From contig CANJIS010000002.1 in the NCBI GenBank assembly GCA_947474565.1, positions 124,001 through 188,000 of the forward strand: a DNA stretch of 64,000 nt. The letters are read 5' to 3'. The notes below the pieces were generated by a model that saw nothing but the letters and a program-made list of their open reading frames with translations, had not been told where the DNA came from and made no database searches. Every line of letters starts with the position of its first letter. The first letter of the stretch is position 1. This DNA comes from Alphaproteobacteria bacterium (lineage in GTDB: Bacteria > Pseudomonadota > Alphaproteobacteria > Micropepsales > Micropepsaceae). This document shows positions 19,802 through 26,832 of this stretch, in pieces. The position numbers and the translations under genes are program-made.

Positions 19802-20413
19802 CTATTCACAAGCCCGGCTGGCCGATGCCGCAAGCGGGCGGATGTTCCGAATGATCATCCGCATAATAGGGTGCTGCCAGCTTTCGGTGTTGAAGAACGC
19901 CGCCTGCCCAGAACTGGGCGGATTGACTGGGCATGTCGAAGTCCCGACCCGGTCAATACCCCGGTCACTCACGGCGGACATCACTGCGTCGTATTTTATC
20001 ACCGCGCTGGTGGCGTTGCTGACCATGAGCATCATGTCTGTCTTGCCGTCCATCTGGGAGAACTGAAATTCCAAGGTCGCGTCGTTGGCGGAGGGTTGGG
20101 CGAATTGCTGAGCGCCTTTGGCATCAGCGAATTTCAGCAGGCGGGGCATTCCCGTGCCGTCCTTGGCCAAGGCCAACGTGATGGTCTCGCCCGGGTAAAT
20201 GATCAGATTGCCGCTGGGATCGAGATAGGGATAAGGGCCCGTCTCGACCTCCCCCACGCGGCCATCCGGCCCGCGCAAGGGAATCTTTGTAACATTGCGG
20301 CAGGGGACCTGAGCGCGCATCTGCTTGATACGAGCGTCGGGATCACTGGCGGGCTGCCCAAAAGCCGGGGTAGCCGCCAAAAGCAACATCCCACATAGCC
20401 AGATCGCGCGCAT
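19802..20413 (-). CDS. Exported hypothetical protein, tandem paralogue 2
   Basis: 203 aa, signal peptide MRAIWLCGMLLLAATPAFGQ almost identical to its neighbour's. Shared positions include VPCRNV, the NLIIYPGETITLALA stretch, IKYDAVMSAV, TSTCPVNPP and the terminal RACE. The tandem, co-oriented arrangement shows local duplication with substantial divergence since. Both are probably transcribed together and secreted to the periplasm; the function is unknown. Confidence 0.8.
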   Translation of the reverse strand: MRAIWLCGMLLLAATPAFGQPASDPDARIKQMRAQVPCRNVTKIPLRGPDGRVGEVETGPYPYLDPSGNLIIYPGETITLALAKDGTGMPRLLKFADAKGAQQFAQPSANDATLEFQFSQMDGKTDMMLMVSNATSAVIKYDAVMSAVSDRGIDRVGTSTCPVNPPSSGQAAFFNTESWQHPIMRMIIRNIRPLAASASRACE

Positions 20414-20492
20414 ATCAGCCCTCCCCCGTTAACCCTTCCCCGCCAAAGGCTGGTTAGATTATAGAGAGACCGCAAATCAGACGAAAGCCGCC

Positions 20493-21080
20493 ATGCGCAC
20501 CGCCACCGTTGAGCGCAAGACCCGTGAGACCGAGATCGCCGTGTCCCTGGACCTGGACGGCACGGGGATTTGCGACATAGACACCGGCATCGGCTTTCTG
20601 GATCACATGCTGGACAGCTTCGGCCGCCATTCCATGATGGACCTGAAGGTCCGCGCCGCGGGCGACCTGCATGTCGATTTCCATCACACCACCGAAGACA
20701 CCGCCATTGTCATCGGCCAGGCCGTGAAAAAGGCGCTGGGTGATTTTTCCGGCATCAGCCGTTTCGGCAGCGCCCTGATCCCCATGGACGAAGCCCTCAC
20801 GCGGGTGGTGATTGACGTTTCCAACCGGCCCTATCTGGTTTGGAAAGTTCAGATCCCCAAGCCCAAGCTGGGCGAGATGGACACCGAACTGTTCAAGGAA
20901 TGGTTCCAGGCCTTCGCCCAGAATGCCGGGGTGTGCCTGCACATCGAAAATCTTTATGCCGACAACAGCCACCACATCGTCGAGACCTGCTTCAAGGGTC
21001 TGGCGCGGGCATTACGCCAGGCGGTGACGCCGGACGAGAGGCTCGAAGGCGGAGTCGCCTCGACCAAGGGTTCGCTCTAA
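20493..21080 (+). CDS. hisB: Imidazoleglycerol-phosphate dehydratase
   Basis: 195 aa. Sixth step of histidine synthesis. Metal-binding motifs [24 protein letters not shown] and the C-terminal [20 protein letters not shown] are intact (the sequence has DNSHH). This is the monofunctional form. It stands alone here; hisH and hisA are about 25 kb away and hisF is not in the window. Confidence 0.97.
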   Translation: MRTATVERKTRETEIAVSLDLDGTGICDIDTGIGFLDHMLDSFGRHSMMDLKVRAAGDLHVDFHHTTEDTAIVIGQAVKKALGDFSGISRFGSALIPMDEALTRVVIDVSNRPYLVWKVQIPKPKLGEMDTELFKEWFQAFAQNAGVCLHIENLYADNSHHIVETCFKGLARALRQAVTPDERLEGGVASTKGSL

Positions 21081-21089
21081 ACTTCTCTG

Positions 21090-21557
21090 ATGATCTCTTC
21101 CTCCACCGCTGCCGAGGTCGCGCGCGGTATTTGCAAGCTTCTGATTCAGGAAGGCTATTCGCCCATCCTGGAATTCACCTTGCCCAATGGACGCCGCCTG
21201 GATGTCGCCGCGCTTGGGCCGGGCGGCGAGATGCTGGGTGTCGAGATCAAGGTGGCGCTGGCCGATCTGCGCGGCGATGTGAAATGGCCGGAGTATCTGG
21301 ATTATTGCGACCTGTTCTATTTCGCCATTCCGCCGGATTTCCCGCCCGAGCATGTACCTGCCGAGACCGGATTGATGATCGCGGACCGCTATGGCGGCGC
21401 CATCGTCAAACCGGCAGAGGCGCAATCACTGCACGCCAGCCGCCGCAAGGCGGTGACACTGAGCTTCGCCAAGGTGGCGGCGGAGCGGTTGAGCGCGGTG
21501 ATGGAAAGCATGGCGGCGGCTTCGGTGCCAAATCTGGTCATTCCCGATGCTGAGTAA
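21090..21557 (+). CDS. MmcB family DNA repair protein
   Basis: 155 aa. Resembles MmcB, a predicted PD-(D/E)XK-type nuclease-like protein linked to mitomycin C tolerance in Alphaproteobacteria. The core contains FTLPNGRRLDVAALG and LGVEIKVALADLRGDVKWPEYLDYCDLFYFAIP, with the D...E-x-K pattern visible as RRLDV...VEIKV. It starts 9 bp after hisB and overlaps the next gene by 11 nt. Confidence 0.85.
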   Translation: MISSSTAAEVARGICKLLIQEGYSPILEFTLPNGRRLDVAALGPGGEMLGVEIKVALADLRGDVKWPEYLDYCDLFYFAIPPDFPPEHVPAETGLMIADRYGGAIVKPAEAQSLHASRRKAVTLSFAKVAAERLSAVMESMAAASVPNLVIPDAE

Positions 21558-21921
21558 AGCCCAGGCGCGCAAGACCATGCTGGGTGTGGAAGGCACATCG
21601 GAAGGGCCCTACTTCGGACGGCCTTCGGTATTTTACGGCGAAGCCTTTGGCGGGCGCGTGCATGACAAGGAAGAGGCCGTGGCGCTTCGGGTCGCCAGTA
21701 TCGAGATGCGCGATGTGATGCTGGAGGCGGAGCCCAAGCTTTTCTACATCACCGATCACTATCGGCCCTGGCCGATGCTGCTGGCGCGGTTATAGGCGCT
21801 GGATGTGAAGACGCTGAAGAGTCTGGTGATGGCGCGGATCGGTGAAGTCCAGGCCAAGGCGGCAAAGAAGCGCGCCAAAAAGCCGGCGAAGAAAGCCGCG
21901 AAGAAAAAGAAGAAAGTTTAG
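21547..21921 (+). pseudogene. MmcQ/YjbR-like protein interrupted by an amber codon
   Basis: The frame begins MLSKAQARKTMLGVEGTSEG and runs through AVALRVASIEMRDVMLEAEPKLFYITDHYRPWPMLLARL to a TAG at 21793-21795, giving 82 aa. The same frame continues without a break as ALDVKTLKSLVMARIGEVQ and a Lys/Ala-rich tail to the TAG at 21919-21921. The part after the stop looks like the normal C-terminal helix of YjbR/MmcQ-type DNA-binding proteins. It is therefore a gene with one in-frame nonsense codon: a fresh pseudogene, a readthrough gene or a base-call error. Confidence 0.72.
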
Positions 21922-22448
21922 CGCGGCGAGCGTTTGGCCAAGATTCTTTGAAGCGTACGGCGATGCATGTTCAAGCGGCGCGCCGTTTCCGACACGTTAT
22001 GGCCGCACAGTTCATAGACCCGCTGAATATGTTCCCAGCGCACACGGTCGGCCGACATGGGATTTTCCGGCGGCTTGGGCTTGGAGCCCGGCGTCGCCAT
22101 CAAGGCGGTGAGAATGTCATCGGCATCGGCAGGCTTGGGCAGATAATCGACGGCGCCATACTTCACCGCTGCCACGGCGGTGGCGATATTGCCGAAACCC
22201 GTCAGAACCACGACGCGCGTGGAAGGGCTGACGGCGTGCAGGGTTTCCACCACATCCAGGCCATTGCCGTCATCCAGCTTCAGATCCACCACCGCATAAG
22301 CGGGCGGGGTTTCCTTGGCGCGGGCTTTACCCTCGGCCACCGATTCCGCGATCGCCACCGTGAAGCCGCGCGTTTCCATGGCGCGAGCAAGCCGTTCCCG
22401 TAGCGGACGATCATCCTCCACAATAAGCAGGGTTTTTTCTTCGCTCAC
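21918..22448 (-). CDS. actR: Redox response regulator ActR/RegA/PrrA
   Basis: 176 aa. Receiver domain with acidic pocket VEDD (residues 10-13) and phospho-acceptor Asp55 in VVDLKLDDGNG, followed by a Fis-type helix-turn-helix (NVSETARRLNMHRRTLQRIL) highly characteristic of the RegA/ActR/PrrA family. It works with the upstream kinase to control redox-responsive genes. The start is the GTG at 22448, whose GTGA overlaps the stop of a truncated copy of its own 5' end. Codons 6-21 use less-favoured synonyms (CTT, ATT, CGT, CTA, CGG) than the rest of the gene. Confidence 0.95.
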   Translation of the reverse strand: MSEEKTLLIVEDDRPLRERLARAMETRGFTVAIAESVAEGKARAKETPPAYAVVDLKLDDGNGLDVVETLHAVSPSTRVVVLTGFGNIATAVAAVKYGAVDYLPKPADADDILTALMATPGSKPKPPENPMSADRVRWEHIQRVYELCGHNVSETARRLNMHRRTLQRILAKRSPR

Positions 22449-22588
22449 GCCATGGCCTTTTTATTGGTCGCGCGGCCGGACGGAAAACCACGAGGCCGCA
22501 CTTTTCCTGGCCGACGCTCGGCGCGCGCCAAGCGCTCGCGCAGGGGGCGGTCGTCTTCGACGATCAGGAGGGTTTTCTCTACTGTCAT
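22445..22588 (-). pseudogene. Orphan, synonymously diverged copy of the actR 5' end
   Basis: A 47-codon frame, ATG at 22588, TGA at 22445-22447. Residues 4-23 (ending in VEDDRPLRERLARA) are identical to ActR, yet 16 of these 20 codons differ at synonymous positions. After codon 23 it runs into a palindromic repeat and is unrelated to ActR. Its TGA overlaps the GTG start of actR, so if translated it would be coupled to it. It could be a remnant gene 5' end, a leader peptide or a footprint of an insertion. Confidence 0.75.
22465..22507 (-). repeat. GGAAAAGTG...TTTTCC palindromic element, copy A
   Basis: Read on the minus strand it starts GGAAAAGTGCGG, has the inverted arm TTTTCC and ends GCGACCAA. 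The end lies about 16 nt before the actR start. Same orientation relative to the downstream gene as the other copies at 22596-22628, 29538-29577 and 30140-30180. Confidence 0.75.
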
Positions 22589-22595
22589 ATCCACT

Positions 22596-22628
22596 TGTCG
22601 CGCGGCAACCGCGAGGCCGCACTTTTGC
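22596..22628 (-). repeat. Palindromic element, copy B (shortened)
   Basis: Read on the minus strand: GCAAAAGTGCGGCCTCGCGG then a 10-bp deletion relative to copy A and the ending GCGCGACAA. It lies 7 nt upstream of the orphan actR start, so element plus gene 5' end are tandemly repeated with a period of 140 bp. Confidence 0.65.
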
Positions 22629-22683
22629 GGGCCGTCGCTCCGGGCGGGGACATAGTACCCGAGACCGGCTGCGTCAATCGGTC

Positions 22684-24075
22684 TTAATCAGGCGCCGTGG
22701 TGGGAGGTTCTTCCCCGTCAATCACGCCCCGCGCCCAATTAATGGATACACGCGCGCCGCCGCTGTCGGGGTTTACCGCTTTAACCACGCCGCCGGTCTG
22801 TTCCAGCAGCACTTTGGCGATGAAAAAGCCAAGCCCCATGCCTTCATGCTCGTCCAGGGAACCGCGCGGGCCCATCTCGGTCTCGCCCAAAGCATAATGG
22901 CCGGGCCGCGAGGTGACATAAGGCTCGCCGATCCGCTCATAAATCTCGGGCGCGAAGCCGGGGCCGTCATCTTCGATCACGACAGAAAGCTGCGTCTCGG
23001 TCCATGCGGTGGTAATGCGGACCTGGCCGGAGGCAAAATCGGCGGCATTTTCGATCAGGTTGCCAAGACCGTGCAACAATTCGGGCACGCGCCAGACTTG
23101 CGGCTCCGGCGTGCCGGTGTCGGGCGCGGTGACTGCAATATCTATATCGCTCCCACGATAGGAAGCGGCGATATCATCCAGCAGCGCGCCAAGCGGCAAA
23201 CGCGAGGTGGCGCCCAGCATACCCTCTTCGGGCGTTGCCAGCCGGGCAATGATGGCGCGGCAACGCTCTGCCTGGGCGCGCAGCAAACGCACATCTTCTA
23301 TCTCAGGCGAATTCTCTTTCATGCCGCGTTCCAGCTCGCGCGCCACCACCGCGATGGTGCCGAGCGGCGTGCCCAGCTCATGCGCCGCAGCTGTCGCCAA
23401 AGCACCGATGGAAGCCAGACGATGTTCGCGCGATAGCGCCAATTGCGTGGCGGCAAGGCCCGCCGACATGCGGGTGGCTTCAGAGGCGATGCGCCAGGCA
23501 TAGACCGAGGTAAAGCCGATGCCGATGATCAACGCCGCCCAGATGCCGGCCTGATAGAGCTGCGGCAGCATCAAGGGCTCGCCCACCGGCCAGGGCAGCG
23601 GGTAATGGACCATGCCGATGATGGAAACCGAAATGAAGGCGATGAACGCAAGGATCAGGGTGTTGCCCAGATTGAGCGTGGCGGCGGCGATAACCACCGG
23701 CGCCACGAACATCAGCGAAAAGGGATTGGCGATGCCGCCAGTGAAATAAAGCAGAGCCGCCAGCTGCACCACGTCAAAGGACAGATAGAAGGTGGCTTCG
23801 CGATTGGAGAGGCGGTGGCTGGGCGGATAGCGCAAAGTCAGCACCACATTCAGCACCGCGCTCGCCGCGATGGCCGCGATGCAATATGTAAGCGGCAGGG
23901 GATAACCCAGCGCGAAATAAACCAGGAAAAGCGCCACCGATTGGCCGGCAATGGCCAGCCAGCGCAGAACGGACAAGGTGCGAAGCCTGACCCGGCCGCG
24001 TTCGGCCCCGGTGGGCGAGGGAAAATATACCCTGGGTCTTGAGACTTTTGCGCGCTCCCGCGCTGCTGCCGCCAC
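22684..24075 (-). CDS. actS: Redox sensor histidine kinase RegB/ActS/PrrB
   Basis: 463 aa. About six N-terminal membrane helices (roughly residues 35-195) contain the quinone-sensing GGIANPF motif at 113-119. The H-box AAAHELGTPLGT has phospho-His232. Cys272 lies exactly 40 residues after it, the same spacing as the redox-active His225/Cys265 pair of Rhodobacter RegB. A HATPase domain with DDGPGF and GMGLGFFIAK follows. Intact, so a functional aerobic/anaerobic redox sensor is likely. Divergent from sco and upstream of actR on the same strand. Confidence 0.95.
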   Translation of the reverse strand: MAAAARERAKVSRPRVYFPSPTGAERGRVRLRTLSVLRWLAIAGQSVALFLVYFALGYPLPLTYCIAAIAASAVLNVVLTLRYPPSHRLSNREATFYLSFDVVQLAALLYFTGGIANPFSLMFVAPVVIAAATLNLGNTLILAFIAFISVSIIGMVHYPLPWPVGEPLMLPQLYQAGIWAALIIGIGFTSVYAWRIASEATRMSAGLAATQLALSREHRLASIGALATAAAHELGTPLGTIAVVARELERGMKENSPEIEDVRLLRAQAERCRAIIARLATPEEGMLGATSRLPLGALLDDIAASYRGSDIDIAVTAPDTGTPEPQVWRVPELLHGLGNLIENAADFASGQVRITTAWTETQLSVVIEDDGPGFAPEIYERIGEPYVTSRPGHYALGETEMGPRGSLDEHEGMGLGFFIAKVLLEQTGGVVKAVNPDSGGARVSINWARGVIDGEEPPTTAPD

Positions 24076-24117
24076 TGCCCGCTTCCTTTTTCCTGCAGGA
24101 TATTAGAGCATGGGGTC

Positions 24118-24720
24118 ATGTTTAAAACCAAGGAAGCCCTGATCCCCTATCTGCTGCTGGTCGCCGCCATAGCGGGCGGGCTGATCTGGCACGAAACCGA
24201 AAATGTGCCCCGCCTGGGCAAGACGGTGAGCCAAGGCAAGGTTGATCTGGGCGGACCATTCACCCTGACCGGTCAAGACGGCCAAAAAGTTTCCAGCACG
24301 GATTTCCGCGGCAAGTATCAGCTTATCTATTTCGGCTACAGCTTTTGCCCCGATGTCTGCCCCACCACGCTAGGCGTTATCGCCCAGGCGCTGGATAAAA
24401 TGGGCGTCGAGCAGAAGCGTATCGTGCCTGTCTTCATCACCATCGATCCGGCGCGCGACACGCCTGCGGTATTGAAAAAATATATGTCGGCGTTCGGAGA
24501 GCGGTTTGTCGGGCTAACCGGCACGGTGGACGAGATTGCTGCGGTGGAAAAGAAGTATCGGGTCTATGCCAAGAAAACCCCGTTGCCCGAAGGCGAAGGC
24601 TACGGCATGGATCATTCCAGTGTCATCTATCTGATGGCGCCGGATGGGCGGCTGGTCAGCTTTTATGACGAGCTGATTTCGCCCGACGATCTGCTCAAAG
24701 AATTAAAAGCGAAGATCTAA
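24118..24720 (+). CDS. senC: SCO1/SenC family copper chaperone
   Basis: 200 aa. One N-terminal membrane anchor (about residues 10-24) and a periplasmic thioredoxin-like domain. The copper ligands are Cys77 and Cys81 in YSFCPDVCPTT and the distal His in GMDHSS. It delivers copper to the CuA site of cytochrome c oxidase or serves as a thiol reductase. Its place beside regB/regA is the classic regB-senC-regA association. The stop overlaps folD by 4 nt. Confidence 0.95.
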   Translation: MFKTKEALIPYLLLVAAIAGGLIWHETENVPRLGKTVSQGKVDLGGPFTLTGQDGQKVSSTDFRGKYQLIYFGYSFCPDVCPTTLGVIAQALDKMGVEQKRIVPVFITIDPARDTPAVLKKYMSAFGERFVGLTGTVDEIAAVEKKYRVYAKKTPLPEGEGYGMDHSSVIYLMAPDGRLVSFYDELISPDDLLKELKAKI

Positions 24721-25601
24721 AGCGCCGGGACCGGCAGCTTGTTCTGATGGCAGGCCGCGATAAGCGTGTTCTGCATCAGGCACACGATTGTCATCGCCCC
24801 GACGCCGCCGGGAACGGGCGTGATCGCGCCAGCGATTTCCTTCGCGGCATTGTAATCCACATCGCCGACCAGTTTGGTTTTGCCCTCGCCGGCATCGACA
24901 CGGTTGATGCCGACATCAATCACCACCGCGCCTGGCTTGATCCAATCGGCCTTGACCATTTCCGGCTTGCCGATGGCGGCAACGACAATATCGGCGCGGC
25001 GCGCGATGGCGGGCAGATCACGCGAACGGGAATGCGCCATGGTGACGGTGGCATTGGCGGCCAGCAGCAATTGCGCCGCCGGTTTGCCGAATAGCAGCGA
25101 GCGGCCGATCACCAGCACATCCTTGCCGGCGATGTCGCCGACATATTCCTTGAGCAGCAGCATCACACCCGCCGGAGTGCAGGAGACAAGATGCGCCCGG
25201 CCCGACAGCAATAGCCCAGCATTGGTGGGCGTCAGCGCATCCACATCCTTGGCAGGATCGAGCGCGTCCAGAACCAGAGTTTCGTCCAGACCTTTGGGCA
25301 GCGGCAGTTGCACCAGGATGCCGTGCACCGATTTGTCCTGGTTCAACTCGCGAACCTTGGCGAGCAGCGTATCCATGCCGGTGTCAGCGGGAAGCGAGAC
25401 ATGGACGGATTTGAAGCCCAGCGCTTCTGCCGTCTTGCCCTTGTTGCGGACATAGACTTCCGAAGCCGGATCATTGCCCACCAGGACGGTGGCCAGACCG
25501 GGCACCAGACCATGCGCAGTTTTCAGGCGTGTGGCTTCGGCGGCAATTTTCTCACGCAGCTTCGCGGCGCTGGCCTTGCCGTCGATGATGGTGCCGGTCA
25601 T
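24717..25601 (-). CDS. folD: Bifunctional methylene-THF dehydrogenase/cyclohydrolase
   Basis: 294 aa. Interconverts 5,10-methylene-THF and 10-formyl-THF with NADP. The substrate motif VGNDPASEVYVRNKGKTAE carries the catalytic Lys, followed by ILVQLPLPKGLDE and the NADP-binding VIGRSLLFGKPAAQLLL. The C-terminus VPGGVGAMTIVCLMQNT is typical. Complete. It is 4 bp from yggT, probably the same transcript. Confidence 0.97.
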   Translation of the reverse strand: MTGTIIDGKASAAKLREKIAAEATRLKTAHGLVPGLATVLVGNDPASEVYVRNKGKTAEALGFKSVHVSLPADTGMDTLLAKVRELNQDKSVHGILVQLPLPKGLDETLVLDALDPAKDVDALTPTNAGLLLSGRAHLVSCTPAGVMLLLKEYVGDIAGKDVLVIGRSLLFGKPAAQLLLAANATVTMAHSRSRDLPAIARRADIVVAAIGKPEMVKADWIKPGAVVIDVGINRVDAGEGKTKLVGDVDYNAAKEIAGAITPVPGGVGAMTIVCLMQNTLIAACHQNKLPVPAL

Positions 25602-25604
25602 GGG

Positions 25605-25913
25605 TCAGTACAAATTGTAATGGCTGACGAGCCAGGGAAGGACATAGGACCTGAGCCAGAGGATCGCGAAAAACACGATCAGCGGCGACAAGTCCAATCC
25701 GCCCATGGACGGTATCTCCCGGCGAATTTGACGAAACACCGGTTCCGTCAGCGCGTACAGGATGCGCAGCACCGAGCGCGCGAAGTTATTGTGGACGTTG
25801 ATGACGTTAAAAGCGGTCAGCCAACTGACAATAACGGCCGCCAGCACCACCCACCAATAAAAGTCCAGAACGAGATAAATCAGGCCAATGATTGGGTTTA
25901 TGGTGCCGGGCAT
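25605..25913 (-). CDS. YggT family membrane protein
   Basis: 102 aa. Two predicted membrane segments, about residues 5-29 (IIGLIYLVLDFYWWVVLAAVIVS) and 76-97 (LSPLIVFFAILWLRSYVLPWLV), joined by the family motif RILYALTEPVFRQIRREIPSMGGLDLSP. YggT proteins are small inner-membrane proteins of uncertain role, sometimes linked to osmotic stress or cell division. Confidence 0.92.
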   Translation of the reverse strand: MPGTINPIIGLIYLVLDFYWWVVLAAVIVSWLTAFNVINVHNNFARSVLRILYALTEPVFRQIRREIPSMGGLDLSPLIVFFAILWLRSYVLPWLVSHYNLY

Positions 25914-26023
25914 GTTCCCTTGTACCGGCCCTTCTCGGGGCCCCGCAAGCGGCGGCTTGACCTGCCGGGACGGTATTCCTAAAACCCACGCCCCAGCCGG
26001 GATTTACCGGCCGGGAACGGTTC

Positions 26024-26099
26024 GGGGCTGTAGCTCAGTTGGGAGAGCGCCTCGTTCGCAATGAGGAGGCCAGCGGTTCGATTCCGCTCAGCTCCACCA
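26024..26099 (+). tRNA. tRNA-Ala (anticodon CGC)
   Basis: 76 nt including the encoded CCA. Acceptor GGGGCTG/CAGCTCC, D arm GCTC-AGTTGGGA-GAGC, anticodon stem CCTCG/TGAGG around loop TTCGCAA (anticodon CGC, reads GCG), T arm AGCGG-TTCGATT-CCGCT. The 3' end is repeated about 160 bp downstream. Confidence 0.95.
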
Positions 26100-26297
26100 C
26101 CCTAAAAAGGTGGTCTTCGAACCGGCAAACACCTTTCAGGCACCTTTTCAGTCAGGCCAGCGGTTCTGCCCGGCCTCGTGGCGTTCGCCCACTGCGGCGT
26201 TCGGGCTGCGAAAGATCCGCCGGACCTTTCACTTTTCGCCCTCACCCACTCAGCTCCACCATCCCCCAAGGGGTGGTCCTCGAACCGGAACCCGCCG
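26087..26297 (+). repeat. tRNA-Ala 3' end plus hairpin repeated downstream
   Basis: ACTCAGCTCCACCA-type sequence followed by a hairpin (ACCACC/GGTGGT) and TTCGAACCGG occurs at the tRNA end (26087-26126) and again at 26247-26289 with arms ACCATCCCC/GGGGTGGT and CTCGAACCGG. The 120 bp between has no gene. The pattern fits either duplication of a tRNA terminus and its terminator, or attL/attR-like scars of a lost integrated element. Confidence 0.55.
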
Positions 26298-26339
26298 TCT
26301 TAAATTTTGATTTACCACTCCGGGGCTTAAGTCAGGCCC

Positions 26340-26771
26340 ATGCGCGTGAGCCGCCTGATTCCCGTCCTGGCCGCCTGCCTTCTGGCAGCAGCCCCCCTGC
26401 GCGCTGCGGAGGAGGGGGCGAAGAAAAAGCCGGAACACAAGGTCACCCAGTCCGAGAGCTATCTGGAAGTGGAGCCGATCTACACCACCATCGTGGGCGA
26501 TAATCGCGCCCGGGGCATGCTGATGGTGGGCGTTGGCCTGGATGTTCCCAATGAAGAGTTGCGGGAAGAAGCCACCCGCTCTTTGCCGGTGCTGCGCGAC
26601 GCTTATGTCCGCAACCTGATGGCTTTCACCTCCAGTTCGGTGCGCACCGATGCCCAGCCGGATGTGGGCATGATCGCTGACCGGCTGCAGAGCGTCACCG
26701 ACCGGGCCCTGAAAAAGAAGGGCGCCAAGGTGCTTCTGGCCCAGGTGGCGCTGCGCGTTACCAATCACTGA
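26340..26771 (+). CDS. Exported protein, weakly FliL-like
   Basis: 143 aa. Signal peptide (MRVSRLIPVLAACLLAAAPLRA) and a Lys-rich linker precede YLEVEPIYTTIVGDNRARGMLMVGVGLDV, an acidic helix with LPVLRDAYVRNLMAF and a C-terminal VLLAQVALRV strand. This order resembles the periplasmic part of FliL-type proteins, but similarity is weak and no flagellar genes are nearby. Best called a periplasmic protein of unknown function. Confidence 0.65.
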   Translation: MRVSRLIPVLAACLLAAAPLRAAEEGAKKKPEHKVTQSESYLEVEPIYTTIVGDNRARGMLMVGVGLDVPNEELREEATRSLPVLRDAYVRNLMAFTSSSVRTDAQPDVGMIADRLQSVTDRALKKKGAKVLLAQVALRVTNH

Positions 26772-26832
26772 TCTTCCGGCGATAGCTCTCAAAGCCTAGG
26801 CTGCCCCGACGTCCGATTCGGGGCCGCCAGAA

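Noticed and set aside
20840-21553. 237-codon plus-strand frame across hisB and mmcB
   Set aside because: Overlaps two recognised genes in another frame and has no family motif.
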